Of a DNA stretch of 20,412 nucleotides, positions 8,575 through 19,900 are shown piece after piece (the first letter of the stretch is position 1; each line of letters begins with the position of its first letter). Source of the stretch: Tieghemiomyces parasiticus (lineage: Eukaryota; Kickxellomycota; Dimargaritomycetes; Dimargaritales; Dimargaritaceae). Below the pieces are notes generated by a model that saw nothing but the letters and a program-made list of their open reading frames with translations, did no database searches and was not told the origin of the DNA. The stretch lies in the NCBI GenBank assembly GCA_027575765.1, contig JANBPT010000871.1, forward strand, positions 1-20,412, written 5' to 3'. Both the position numbers and the translations under genes were made by a program.

Positions 8575-11500
8575 GGCCTTGTGAGGTGGGCAAGGATCCT
8601 GTAGTTGAATCGAAGGGAGTCAAAGGGGTTGGTGAATGCTGCTGCTGACGAGCCACTTGAAATGGTGTGCTTCGCCATGGATGTCGATGGGACCTGGAGT
8701 AGGCGAGTCGGTAAGCTTGAAGGACTTGTTTGCGTAGATCGTGACTGGCCACCACATCTCGTTACTGGACAATCCCCTTTCAAAACAGGGGTAAATAGGT
8801 ACGCTCATGTCAACAGTTTCTTCGGAGACGCCAGGCTCCTTCGATACGTTTTGGGATTCACTATTTCCGCATGCAGCATTCAACTGTACTCGATATTGAC
8901 TGTTACGGGGCGTCTACAAGACTGGGGGGGGGGTGATCAGTACGAAAAGCATTCCTTGGAAATAAGTTTATATGGCAGCCATGGAGGACACACGCGTCAC
9001 TGCAGTACATCATTTATTGGCGCCGCGTTAGTATGTGCGGACGACACTATGAAGATTGATCTAGTTGGCTGATAAGTGTATATTTTGCCGATTTGGGCCA
9101 AGGTGATGATACCGTTCTGGGGTGTAAGAAGCCAGAATGTGGATTGTTGATTAAGCCATCAATTTTGATACCAGCTGCCAAGTCAGCTAGATGAAATCAT
9201 TCATGACCAGCCTTCGCCAACTAGTCGAATATACAGCATGGTTTTGGAAGGTGTGTAAACCTCTCGGCATCAACCGATGGGCGCCGAGAAGCCGCTTTAG
9301 ATCGTTTCTATCGACCAATACACCCTGGGCTCACCCCGCAGCACGGGTCTACCTTAGCATTAATCCCTCAGCCGTAATTGTGGACCAAGGGGTCCGACAA
9401 CTACATCTCCGGTACACTGCGATATGGAATGCGTTACGGAACTCGCTTCACCCGAATTCGCCCTCCTTATCTGAGGTTGAATAGCCCGCGTGACTGCCGC
9501 CGCAGGCCCGCCAGTGGTAGTGTCTTCACCGGCTTAACTACCATTAGGAGTGGCACCGATCTCGTTGGCCCCGCTACGCCATGACCAACTGGTGAACCAA
9601 ATGATACTAATGCCGGGCATCCCGGCCAAGGGGATACCGAACAGGACTCGCATTACGGGCACCCAACCGTTGTGAGGGGCACGGGCTGACCGGGACCTTC
9701 TGTTTTGTCTGTCTTGGCGTGCAGCCCTCTACATCCCCCACCGCCCGCTTTGCATTGTCCTTTTGCTTCTCTTTCGTTCGTGACTTCTCCGTCTTTGCTC
9801 GTCCCTGACCCGCCACATTGGCGGTACCACTAGGGAATTGCACCCACCAGAGCTCGCCGCCCCACCCCTTTATACCCATTTATGTTATCACCCTTGGGCC
9901 TGTCGGTTACTCGACCACCTCATCATGCTCTTTGTGAATCGGACACTATCCAGCTGCGCTGATCAGCGTTTCCACTCTGACATGCTAACCAGCGTCTCTA
10001 CCTATGAAGGGCATCGATTCACACCAGATAGTGAAGAGTGAAATGAAGGACGGTATGGATCGACCTCACCGATGTGCTGACCTGACTTGGTCGCTATGTA
10101 CCACGAATGAAAATCCCTAGGCGATGGCGGAGCAGAAGGGGGTGTTGTGGGAAACACGTAGGGGGTGTGATCCGGGGCCGTCTCAGGCGCTTTATCCATT
10201 CAGGTTGTGGCCCGACCCAACAGCCTGCAGCCACATGTGTGCGTAGAATAGGAACAGGCTGGCCAAACCGTCGGATTTGCAAACGCACATGCCTCCTTGG
10301 GTGTATAAGCCGGCAGGCCGGCGGGAAGCTATTAGGATGTCCCCCCTTTGCCCTCTCATCTCTCCTGTGGGGGCCCGTTCTTCCCGCTTCGGAGGTGGCC
10401 AGTTGGTTATTGGCCCGCCACCTGGGCGGCATATATTACCCTGCGACCCCGCACTTTCTCTACCCTCTCTCCGCCCTCTTACGGCACATCCTAATTTTTC
10501 ATCTGGTCGCTTTATGTACCCATTTCCCGTCGGCCCGTTTGCATTCATTATCGGTTCATTTGCCTTGAGACGCTCTAGGCCCATTTCCGTAGCCCTACCG
10601 CTGCCTGAAGCCAAACTCCATGTAATATTAGCCCTTCGCTAGTCGGAGACCGCATCTGATCCCCCGTTGCCACCTACACGCCGCTGTAACACCTGCAAGG
10701 TCCGCCTGACATCCCCCCTTCCTTCACACTTTGCGCCACGTTGAAACTCGGCCAACTTTCGTACCTTGGCATCGTTTGATACACCCCCAACTCCTTTGGC
10801 ACGCGCTACTTCGGGTCCTTGCCCTGTCAACGATTCGTTGGCAGTTGGGTAGAGGTGTTTTCCCATATTATATTTTACTCACCTTGACGCTGGTTCACCC
10901 TTCCTGTATATATTTCCTGACTAGCCGTCCGTTTACGCCGCCGTGGTCGCTATCCAGTAAGCCATATTCTATAGCCCACCCCACCCTTGCCCGGCTTTCC
11001 TTCTTAACCCCGCCCGCTGCTTAGATGGCATACTGCTCCGCCCCACGTCAGACCGAGTAATTCGCCTCGATTGACCACCGTCATCAGAAAGAGGCTTGTA
11101 TGTTGACGCATATTATACTTCGTTTTTAGAATACTGTCTAGCGTCTCCGCCCATGGCCGCCGCCTTTGGTCCCCGCATTGAGCCATTACATGTACCAAAT
11201 ACCTTGTGTCGCTCCCAGTTAGTCGATCGCTGATCACAGTCACTCTAGATATACGTCAAATTACGCATCGCATCGACACCTAGTGTTAAATTAATTGGTA
11301 TTGCTGACATCCCCCATCTCCGTGACGTGGGAGCAGCCTCAGCCGTGTTATCATTCAATACATTGCCTTTACCCCCTGAGGCGGATATCCCCGCGACTCT
11401 ACCCTCGGAACGCAGGGTTCACCATCCCCTTTCATAGCTCACACTGTCCATTTAAGGTAAACCGTAAGTCCTACGCATCCAATCATCCCTCCTTCCCCTA

Positions 11501-12325
11501 TTCAACTACATTCACGTCCAGGGAGATGCTCGTCTTTAAGTGCAGTCAACCCTTCTCTTCGCCTAATTGAAGGGCAGGCGTCTAGCTCAATCCCCGCCTT
11601 GTTTGTCCAACTTGCCATATCCGCCCCCTTTTTTTCCCGGCGCATCCCTTTCCCTTTCCTATGCCGCTGGTGTGTAACCCTACCGTGGCTCCGACACTTT
11701 TAACACAGTACGGTATGGTTCGATTTTGCTATCGTCAAGAGCCAGCCTTTCCTAGGGGTGGGGTTTTTGACCCACCCACAGTCGGTGCAGCAGAAGACGA
11801 GACGGGCCCTATGGCCTAGGTGCCTTTGTGTACTCACCCAGCGACCTTTGTCCCACATCTAGTCATCTACGCTCGGCCGCTCACCCTTTCACTTTGTGCT
11901 GGTCGCGATTTCAATGTGAAGAGGATGAGAGGCAGCGGGTGTATGGGGTAGGCTGCTTCCACAGACTATATCTTTGGCCGCCCCCGCCTGGCATTATTGT
12001 TATGTTCTCCGTGTTGTATTTATACCAGACGACCAGGCACTCGTCTGCTCTGTAAACACGGTCGAGATGACAGTATTTGGTCCTGGATGATGCTCCCCAC
12101 ATTCACACCTACCTGACAGATCCCTTCCATTTTTCATCTCCCCTTCTTGTGTACATGCACTACTATTCCATAACACCCCCACACCCGCACTAACCTAGGA
12201 CAGCCAAGCCCGGCAGGGTCACTCCCCTGATACCCCACATTGCCTTTTACCCTGCATCCCCTTTAGAACTGTCTCCATTATCCCCCCCTCCTACCAGTCT
12301 ACCCAACCGACCTCATCCAAACAAG
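8575..12325. other. Long gene-poor intergenic region (about 3.75 kb)
   Basis: No protein, tRNA or other RNA that I recognise is encoded here on either strand. Available ORFs are short (155 codons or fewer), overlap each other in several frames and show no domain, membrane or signal pattern. The left end should hold the MutY promoter; just before its ATG the minus strand is C/T-rich and contains no ATG in the last 60 bases. A G10 run lies at 8924-8933. From about 10320 to 12325 the + strand is strongly pyrimidine-rich (46 of 60 in 12241-12300), ending at the membrane-protein gene. The tract may be a long leader or promoter of that gene, or may hide a fast-evolving or intron-rich gene that I cannot rebuild. 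Confidence 0.5.
8924..8933 (+). repeat. Homopolymer run, G10
   Basis: Ten consecutive G lie about 350 bases upstream of the MutY start codon, with G on the + strand as in the other two long runs. Confidence 0.9.
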
Positions 12326-13165
12326 ATGGGCGCCTACCACTACTTTCGGTTAGACAATTTCGAGGCCGACCGGTTCGTGACCTCCAACTTGGTTGCGCCG
12401 CGAACGCTGTTCTTCATCCGCCTAATCCTGGCACTATACTCTCTGGCCGTCCTCGCTGTCATGTTCGTGGCCAACCAAGAGCGTTTCTTCAACTACATGA
12501 CCTGTTGGTCCTTCTTCGGGCTCACCATCTATCTGTGTCTCGCCACTTACCTTTCTGGACGGTACTCATTTGGTATCCACCGGTACACACCTGAGGCCAA
12601 CCCGCTGGTCACCGCGTCCGTGGCCACCCAAGCCGCCTGCTGGTTCTTGTACGAGACTTTCGCTACCTACCACCTTCTCGTTCCCGTCGTATACTGGTCT
12701 GTCCTCTACAGCAGCTTCGCTGACCAACCACTCATCCAGATCCTGGCCAGTATCGGCCCGCACGCCACTGATTTTGGCATCCTGGTCATCGAAGTCTTGT
12801 TCAACCGACAACAGATGCAGTTAAGTCACTGGTGTATCCCCATTATCGTCCTGGCCTTCTACCTCGGTCTGGCTTACCTCGTCTGGGGTGTCCAGCAGAT
12901 TTTCATCTACCCGTTTCTCAACTTTAACAAGCTGCACGGCTGGGTCGCCCTCATCATCGCCGGAATCGCCTTGGGCACGCTGATCATATTTACGGTCATG
13001 TACTTCGTACATCGCGTGCGCGACTACCTGCTACGTCGCCGGCGCGCCATCGTCGTCATCCGGGAGAAAACCGACGACCAGTATATCGACGCTGAGCCCG
13101 CGACCATGCTACCGTATCATCCACATAACTCAGCCCCACACCCCTGCGCTACCCACATTGTGTAG
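12326..13165 (+). CDS. Multi-pass membrane protein, AIG1/FAR-17a-Rolling stone clan
   Basis: This 279-residue protein has about six hydrophobic segments: 28-49, 56-76, 95-129 (long, perhaps two passes), 147-159, 169-190 and 205-228. A basic cytosolic-type tail follows (RDYLLRRRR, 232-240). The pattern YMTCWSFFGLTIY near TM2, a His in GPHATDF (144-150), and IFIYPFLNF (192-200) before the last segment match the layout of AIG1/FAR-17a and Rolling stone proteins, including Thr59 and His146 at positions corresponding to the catalytic Thr/His of human AIG1. AIG1 hydrolyses fatty-acid esters of hydroxy fatty acids; whether this protein does is unknown. The start ATG (AACAAGATGG) is good and no intron is needed. 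The gene converges on the NRPS with 804 bases between stop codons. Clan assignment is by pattern recognition only; the protein could also be an unrelated fungal membrane protein. Confidence 0.6.
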   Translation: MGAYHYFRLDNFEADRFVTSNLVAPRTLFFIRLILALYSLAVLAVMFVANQERFFNYMTCWSFFGLTIYLCLATYLSGRYSFGIHRYTPEANPLVTASVATQAACWFLYETFATYHLLVPVVYWSVLYSSFADQPLIQILASIGPHATDFGILVIEVLFNRQQMQLSHWCIPIIVLAFYLGLAYLVWGVQQIFIYPFLNFNKLHGWVALIIAGIALGTLIIFTVMYFVHRVRDYLLRRRRAIVVIREKTDDQYIDAEPATMLPYHPHNSAPHPCATHIV

Positions 13166-13969
13166 TATCTGTATATTTTAAATTCTACCCTTGTCCAGGC
13201 GGTCCAAGTCACCATTTCCAATTGAATTCTCTTCCACTAACTTCTGCCGGCCTGCTTCCAAGTGCCGGTGACGCCTTTGCACACTCTCTTCACTGACGCG
13301 GTTATCGGGATTTGCTATTAGATTTTAAAACATCTACGCTCATTTGAAAACTATGCGAGGGCGAGACAGTATATAGCCATACCTAATGGTCTTCGGTTGG
13401 CGATGGTCAGGTATACCCTAGAGGTATTATTTTTTTGTTCGTCAGGGTGTCAAGATATCCCACAAACGTAAGGCCGCTCAAGAAAGCGAAATCCAGCGAT
13501 GAGCGGCGGAAAAAGTGTAGGTTACTAAGAGATCTGCAGCGACTAGAGGTAAGTCTAGATTGGGCTGAAGTTAGTGGCTCTTTCATTGCCATTCCGTGTT
13601 CTTTACCTTAAATGATGGTCGCACCCATTCGGTCAACCACATCATCACTCACCATTTCGACTGGCTTGTCCCATTCACCCTTGTCGTTGAAAGCCGCATC
13701 TGTACCGACCCCTTTACTCCTTGCTGAATTTTTTATTTAAAATTTTAGGTATAGTGTGTATTAGTCTCTTTGCAGCTTGTCAAAATTCGTGTGTCAGACC
13801 TTAGAGCTCATCAGTTCTTAATCAACTTCCCGCTTCAGGCAATGAGATGACTGCAGTTTATTCTAATATAAGGCTACGTAGGCGAACTATACTTATAGAG
13901 CTGCTAATAATATAAACTTGCCCTAAAGAAAAATATATATGTCGGAGTCCCTAGTGAGGTTCGATGGGC
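13166..13969. other. Convergent 3' intergenic region (membrane protein and NRPS tails)
   Basis: No gene is supported. The DNA is AT-rich toward the NRPS end (an ATATATAT-like stretch near 13930 and an A/T block near 13727-13747). No open frame here resembles a thioesterase, reductase or condensation domain, so the NRPS does not appear to continue in a further exon. Confidence 0.6.
13857..13862 (-). terminator. Poly(A) signal AATAAA for the NRPS gene
   Basis: TTTATT on the + strand reads AATAAA on the minus strand, about 108 bases after the NRPS stop codon and inside AT-rich DNA. This supports the stop at 13970 as the true end of the gene. Confidence 0.55.
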
Positions 13970-16900
13970 CTAGATCTGGGAGATGACTTCCAGCAGCCCC
14001 CTGTGCCAGTTATCGAGCACACGGGCGGCGGTGGTCGGTGGGACTCGAGTGAGATCGCAATCGACAGTGAGATGTAGCTGGCCATCGAGGGACCGGGCGC
14101 CGACATTAACGGGATACATGGAGCCAATCCCGGCCCGGACCTCGGACAATGCTTCTACCATTTCCGGCATAGTTTGGAAGAGCTGGTCCACCTGGAAGGT
14201 GGGACTATCAGCGACGGAGGCGGTCGACAAACCCGTGTCAGCGAGGTAGGTGAAGGACACCTGTGGTGAAATGTCGAATGGCAGCCGCTGCGCTGGGTCG
14301 GCAAATTCGCGCAAATTTTTGACGAGCATCAGACGCTGCCCGTTGTCTACGCCGGTGGCCAGTGCCGGCCGCACGTTGTTTAAGGTGACCGTCAGTTTTG
14401 CCGGTCCGGGTGAGGTGACGACAACGGGAACCTGATGGGCAAAAAATCCGAGGGTACGAGAGACATCCACGTCACCGCCGTCAAAAGGTTGGCGTCCATG
14501 GGTCACAAATGCTAGACCAAGGGTGTCCAGGCGGAACTCGACCTTAAATGCCACGTGCAGGGCAGTCACGAGAAGTTCCAAGGGTGTGGCCCTCCAGCGG
14601 CCGGTAGCCACGGTCAGTAGCTTGTGAGTACTTGTCTGGTCCAGGACAACGGCGCATACATTAATTGTTGAACCTGTGTCCAGATAGCCCGGTGACGGAA
14701 CGACGGGGGTTGGTAATTTGGGCAGCGATACCGGGATATCGATCTGGGTCAGGTCCATGCGCTGAGCCGCGTGGTAGAGGTAGTCGGCCCAGTCCTGGTA
14801 CGGGGTCGTGGTCGGCTCGAGCGGTTGACCAGTCAGCAACTGGGCGAGGTCGGTGGTGAAGACCGACACCGAGACGTAGTCCGTCACCAAATGGTGGACG
14901 CAATGGAAGAAGTACTGTTCGACGCCCAGGTCAAACACGTGGAACTCGGCGAGGGGACCGTCCTGGATGTGGAGGCGGCTGGCTACCAGCGGCAATACCG
15001 CCCGCATGGCGTCCACGTTGGGCAACCGGTGGTGGGCAAAACGATAATGACGTTCAGAGGCCTGACTGTCGATAGTATAAGTCATGTCGCCATTTGGTGG
15101 GCAGGTGTGGAAGCGTGCGCGAAGCATTGGGTGGCGTAAGGCCATCTGCGCCAAGGCCGTGCGCCAGCGCTCAGGGCTAAAGCGGTGGCTCATTTTGTAC
15201 ACGACCGGGGTGATGAAAAGATGGGGGTTGGCCAGCGACAGGGCGAAGAATTGCTTCTGGGCGGGAGTAAGGCGGGCCACATTCGATTTCGGAATTAGGA
15301 TATCTGACGACGCACCAGGTCCTTGGGCGGCAGAGAGGGGCCGAGCCTGGAGAGCCAAGGAACGCAGGGTGCGGTCTCGCGTTATGTCGGATATTTGGAG
15401 GTCGAAGCCCTGGCGCTTATACCGAGACACGAGCTGGATGGCAGACAGTGAGTTACCACCGAGTTGGTAGTAGGTGGTATCCGGGGAAATGGTACTGGGC
15501 TCTAGGCGCAAAGTCTCGGCCACGCACTCAACGAGCTGACGCTCGACTGGTGACATTTCGCCTTGCTGGATGTAAGACCTCGTAAACTCAAAAGCCGGTA
15601 GGGCCTTACGGTCGACCTTACCCACACGAGTCAACGGGAAGTTGTCAAGTGCCACTAGACCAGTAGGGACCATGTAGTAAGGTAGTTTGGCACGCACGGC
15701 GCCAAGGACCTGTTCGATCGGAACGGTCTGTGGAGTAACGTACCCAACAAGATGAGCGTCCTGTACAATAACGCAGGCTTGGGTAACCGCTGGGTGGGCC
15801 ACCAGAGTCTCTTCGACTTCGCCTAATTCGATGCGGAAGCCACGCACCTTGACCTGGTTATCCCGACGGCCCAAGCACTCAATCTGGCCGTCAGGAAGCC
15901 AGCGTGCCAGGTCGCCCGTGTGGTACAGGCGCTCACCCGTGACCGGCCACGTAATAAACTTCTCCGCGGTAAGGTCAGGGCGGTTCAAGTAGCCGCGGGC
16001 AAGACCCCGGCCGCCCAAGTACAGGATGCCGGGTACGCCGACGGGTACAGGGCGGAGGTGATCATCGAGAATTAGGCACACTGCATTAGGGATAGGTCGA
16101 CCGATGCTGGGCGCAGCTCCAGGCTGGACGGTCGCGTAGGTAATCATCAAGGTGGCTTCTGTGGGTCCGTACACGTTGCGGAAGTGAACGTGTGAGACCC
16201 ATTTATCGGCGAGGGCCTGCGGGACCGGCTCCCCGCCCACCATAACGGAGACCAGATTGGGATAATCTTGCGGTTCCAGTTGGGCCAGGAGCGACGGCAT
16301 GCACGTGATGTGGGTGGACTGACGAATGGCCCCCGGGATATCGTCGCGGCAGACCAGGAGTGTTCCGCCGAAGGAGAGAACGAGCCAAATATCCTTGAGT
16401 GATCCGTCAAAGGCCGGCGAGAATAGGGTGGGGACAACGGCGCCGGTCATGATGTATTCCGATCGGCCATAACCGTACAGAAAGTTGGCCAGGGCGGCGT
16501 GCTCAACCATGACACCTTTCGGAATGCCCGTGGATCCCGAGGTGTAAACCACATAAGCCAGGTCGTGCGGGTCAGGGGTGTAGCCACTACGCTCAGCCAC
16601 GGCCTCGGGCACAAGCAGGGCATCCATATTGATGTTGATGGTGGGAAATGTGTCTTTCCCTTCGCCATTGTCCGTCATGTCGGAGCCCCCCATCAGTACC
16701 GCCTGGCAGTCGGCATCCTTAAGGATGAATTGCCGGCGCTCAATCGGGTAGTCCGGGCAAATCACGACGAAGGCCGAGCCGGTTTTCCAGATGGCCAACT
16801 GACCCACTACGAGCTCGGCTGACCGGTCAGCCACTAGGCCCACGATTGTACCGGGCCGGCAGGGGCAAGTCGCCGTGAGAATGGCAGCGAGGCGATCCGA

Positions 16901-19900
16901 GGCGCGGTTTAGGTCGCCGTAGGTCAGACGCGTTCGACCGTCCTCAATGGCCGGGTACTCCGGGAAGTGAATAGCCTGCTCAACGAATTGGGAGTAGGCA
17001 CAGCGGTCCAGGTAGTCGTGCGGATTGCGTGCCCAGGTTTCGATAAGTTGACGGTGATCCTCTGGAGAGAAGATGTCTACCAGCTCGACCGGGGTGTCCG
17101 GGTCCACCGTCGTGATGTATTGGAGAGTGTTGACGAAGTGGCCCATGAAGCGTTGGGCGAAATCGGCACTAAACGAACGGGTTTGGTAGGTGGCACGGAA
17201 CGCCAAGGTCTTGGCATTGTGGAAGGCCGCGATGGTAAATGGAACATCGGCGGGGTCCCGTCCGCTGACCAGTTCAAATTGAACGGGTAGGTCGGTACAT
17301 GATTCAGTCTCCGGGTAATTCTCTAGGGCGAACACCAGGTTGAAAAGGGGCTGCTCCAGGCTCACACCACTCCACGTGTGGATGTCGGTGAGGCGGCAGT
17401 GTTCGTAGCTATAGGCACTGGTGCCACGAGTGTGAATGCTACGGAATAGATCACCAAGCTGCAGCCCCTGGTCAAGTGGTACCCGGCAAGGCAGAGTGTT
17501 GATACATGGTCCCACAATGGATTCGACTTGCGGCACGGGGATATTACGGCCCGAGACGACGGTGCCGAAGATCGGGTCAGGTGAGCCCGTGTATCGGTGA
17601 AGGGTGATGGTGAGAGCAGCGCGGAGTAGTGTTGATAAAGTGATGCCTTGGGATTGGGCATAGAGCATCATCGGACCGGCCATCTCCAGGGAGTGAGTCA
17701 CTTCGCCATAGTAACAGGTATCCGAGGGCCGGAGTAGATTGTCTGGGGTGTGGTGGGGGTCAACCAGGAGGCTGGGTTCCGCGGCGCCCGCAAACTGGTC
17801 GGTCCAGAACTGTTGCGCGTCAGACGCGACCTGGTCAACCACGTACTGCACTAAGCCTTTGATCAGGCCCGTAGGGGGGAGGTCCAGGCCGGCATAGGCG
17901 GCTAATAGCGTACGGGTCAGCAGGCCGTGCGACCAGCCGTCCAAGATGGCATGGTGAATTGACATGACTAGTCGATGCGTAGTCTGGTTCAGGCGGAAGA
18001 GGCCGAGACGGACGAGCGGCTGCTCCGGGTGAAAGCCCGCCTCACGTTCTCGGCGCAGGAACGACGTCTCGGCGTTGTCCAAGTCAGCGTCAGACCAATC
18101 GCCTTCGGTCCACACCGTGCCAGATCGAACCGTTACCAGCTGCAGGTTGTCATGGTCTGAGCCGACGACGCCTAAGAGGAACCTAGTGCGTAGGGTGGGG
18201 TGATGACGGGTGGTGTCCTCCCAGGCCTGCCGAAGCCGGCCAATGTCCAGCTCACCACGAATATTGAAGGTAAATTGGACCATGTAGGCCGCTGGGTCTT
18301 TAAGGGTCGCCAGGAGCAGCCCATCCTGGATCGGCAGGGTCGGGTACATATCGTCGAGGTCCGCAAGGGTCAGGTCGAGACGCGGCAAGTGTTCAGCGAC
18401 AACAGTGCCGAACTCTGGCTCCGACAAGGCAGAAAGGTCAAAGTCAACAGGGACGCGACATAGGGCGGGACAAGCCATGGCGTCCTGAATGAGCATGGCT
18501 AAGTTGTCTCGCCAAAGAGAGGTCAGGCGCAGAATTGTGTCCTCCTTATGGAGCAACGTAGAGAATCCGAGGGTCAGTACCAAACCCTGCGGGGCTTCAA
18601 AGCTGCAGGACGCAGTCAAAGCGTGCTGCACGACCTCGTCGAGACTGAGGTCGTGGTTTTGAGCTCCGGTGAGTTCAGTAGGCTCCCAGAACGCGTCAGC
18701 ACTTTCCAGTTGTTCAAACCGCCCCGCATAGTTAAAGACGATACCCGGCGGTAGAGAAGGCTCGGCCGTTCGGTTGGCCGAAGTCGACTCGGGTTTCTTT
18801 AGATACTTCACTAGGCCGTAAGGAAATCCGTTGTCAGGGACCGACCGGAGGCGCTGTTTAACATGGGATAGAATGCGAAGTGCGGCCGACGATTGGGGAT
18901 AGCAACGGGCTTGTGCCACGTGCACTGTGACCGGATAGATGGAGGTAAACCAACCCACTGTGCGGGATACGTCGATGTCCGAACGCCAAGGCCGCCGACC
19001 GTGGCCCTCCATTTCCAGTTCAACCGCCTCAATGTTGAAGGTTGAGGTGAGAGCCATGGCTAGTGAGGCTACCATAAACTCCAGGGGCGAAGCGTCCGTT
19101 TGTGTAGTTGCTTGGCGGTAGAGGAGTTCCGACAGAGTCAACCCCAAGGTGCAGTGGATTGATTTCACCGTTCTAACGGTGACTGGCTCGCTAGGAATTG
19201 GCTCCAACTCTAGGGGAATGCTGGTGAGAGGGACATCCCCTGGCCACACATCGTCCGGCAGGGTCTGCGCGTACTCGTTAACCAGAGTTGACCATTGTCG
19301 GAAAGACAGTGTCTTGGGTGGTAGGGTTTGCCCTCTGAGCAATGCCTCGAGGTCCTCCAGCAGGATCCGCCAAGCCACATAGTCAATCGCCAAGTGGTGA
19401 ATGGTGAGGTAGACATAGGTCTGGTCGTCCACATTCAGAAGGCAGCTAACCATAATGGGGCCGTGGTCAACACAAATCGATTCCTGGGTTCGAAGGACCC
19501 AGGCGTCGTAATTAGACAGGGTCACAGTCTCCTCGGTTACTAGCGCAAAGGCTGCCAGGGCCGCTTCCGTACTGAGATCAAGGGGAAGGGGCCGTACCGA
19601 CTGCACCCAACGATCGCCATGGCGAGTGAGGCTGACACGGAGCATGTCATGGTGAGTGACCAATGCACTGACGGCTTCCTTCAGCATACTGAGAGTCAGC
19701 GGGATTCGGCATCGGAGGAGGAATGACTGGTTGAAATGGCTCACGTGACGGAGCGTAGGGAGCACTCGGTGTGCAACGGCAGTGAGGGGCACCTGGCCGG
19801 TAGGATCCATCAGGGGGCTGACTTGGGCTTCACCTTGGATCCAGGTGGCATTCTGCTCTAAGCGCGACAAGAGCGGTTGTTTAAGGATTTCGGCGACAGT

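Noticed and set aside
8605..9072. 155-codon + strand ORF upstream of MutY
   Set aside because: It spans the G10 run in frame and has no domain pattern; a real coding sequence would rarely carry such a run.
10192..10614. 140-codon minus-strand ORF and overlapping + strand ORFs in the gene-poor region
   Set aside because: Several frames are open at the same place because of base skew; none shows a family signature, and I could not join them by consensus splice sites into a recognisable protein.
13407..13592. 61-codon minus-strand ORF between membrane protein and NRPS
   Set aside because: No domain pattern and located in a convergent 3' region; not a missing NRPS release domain.
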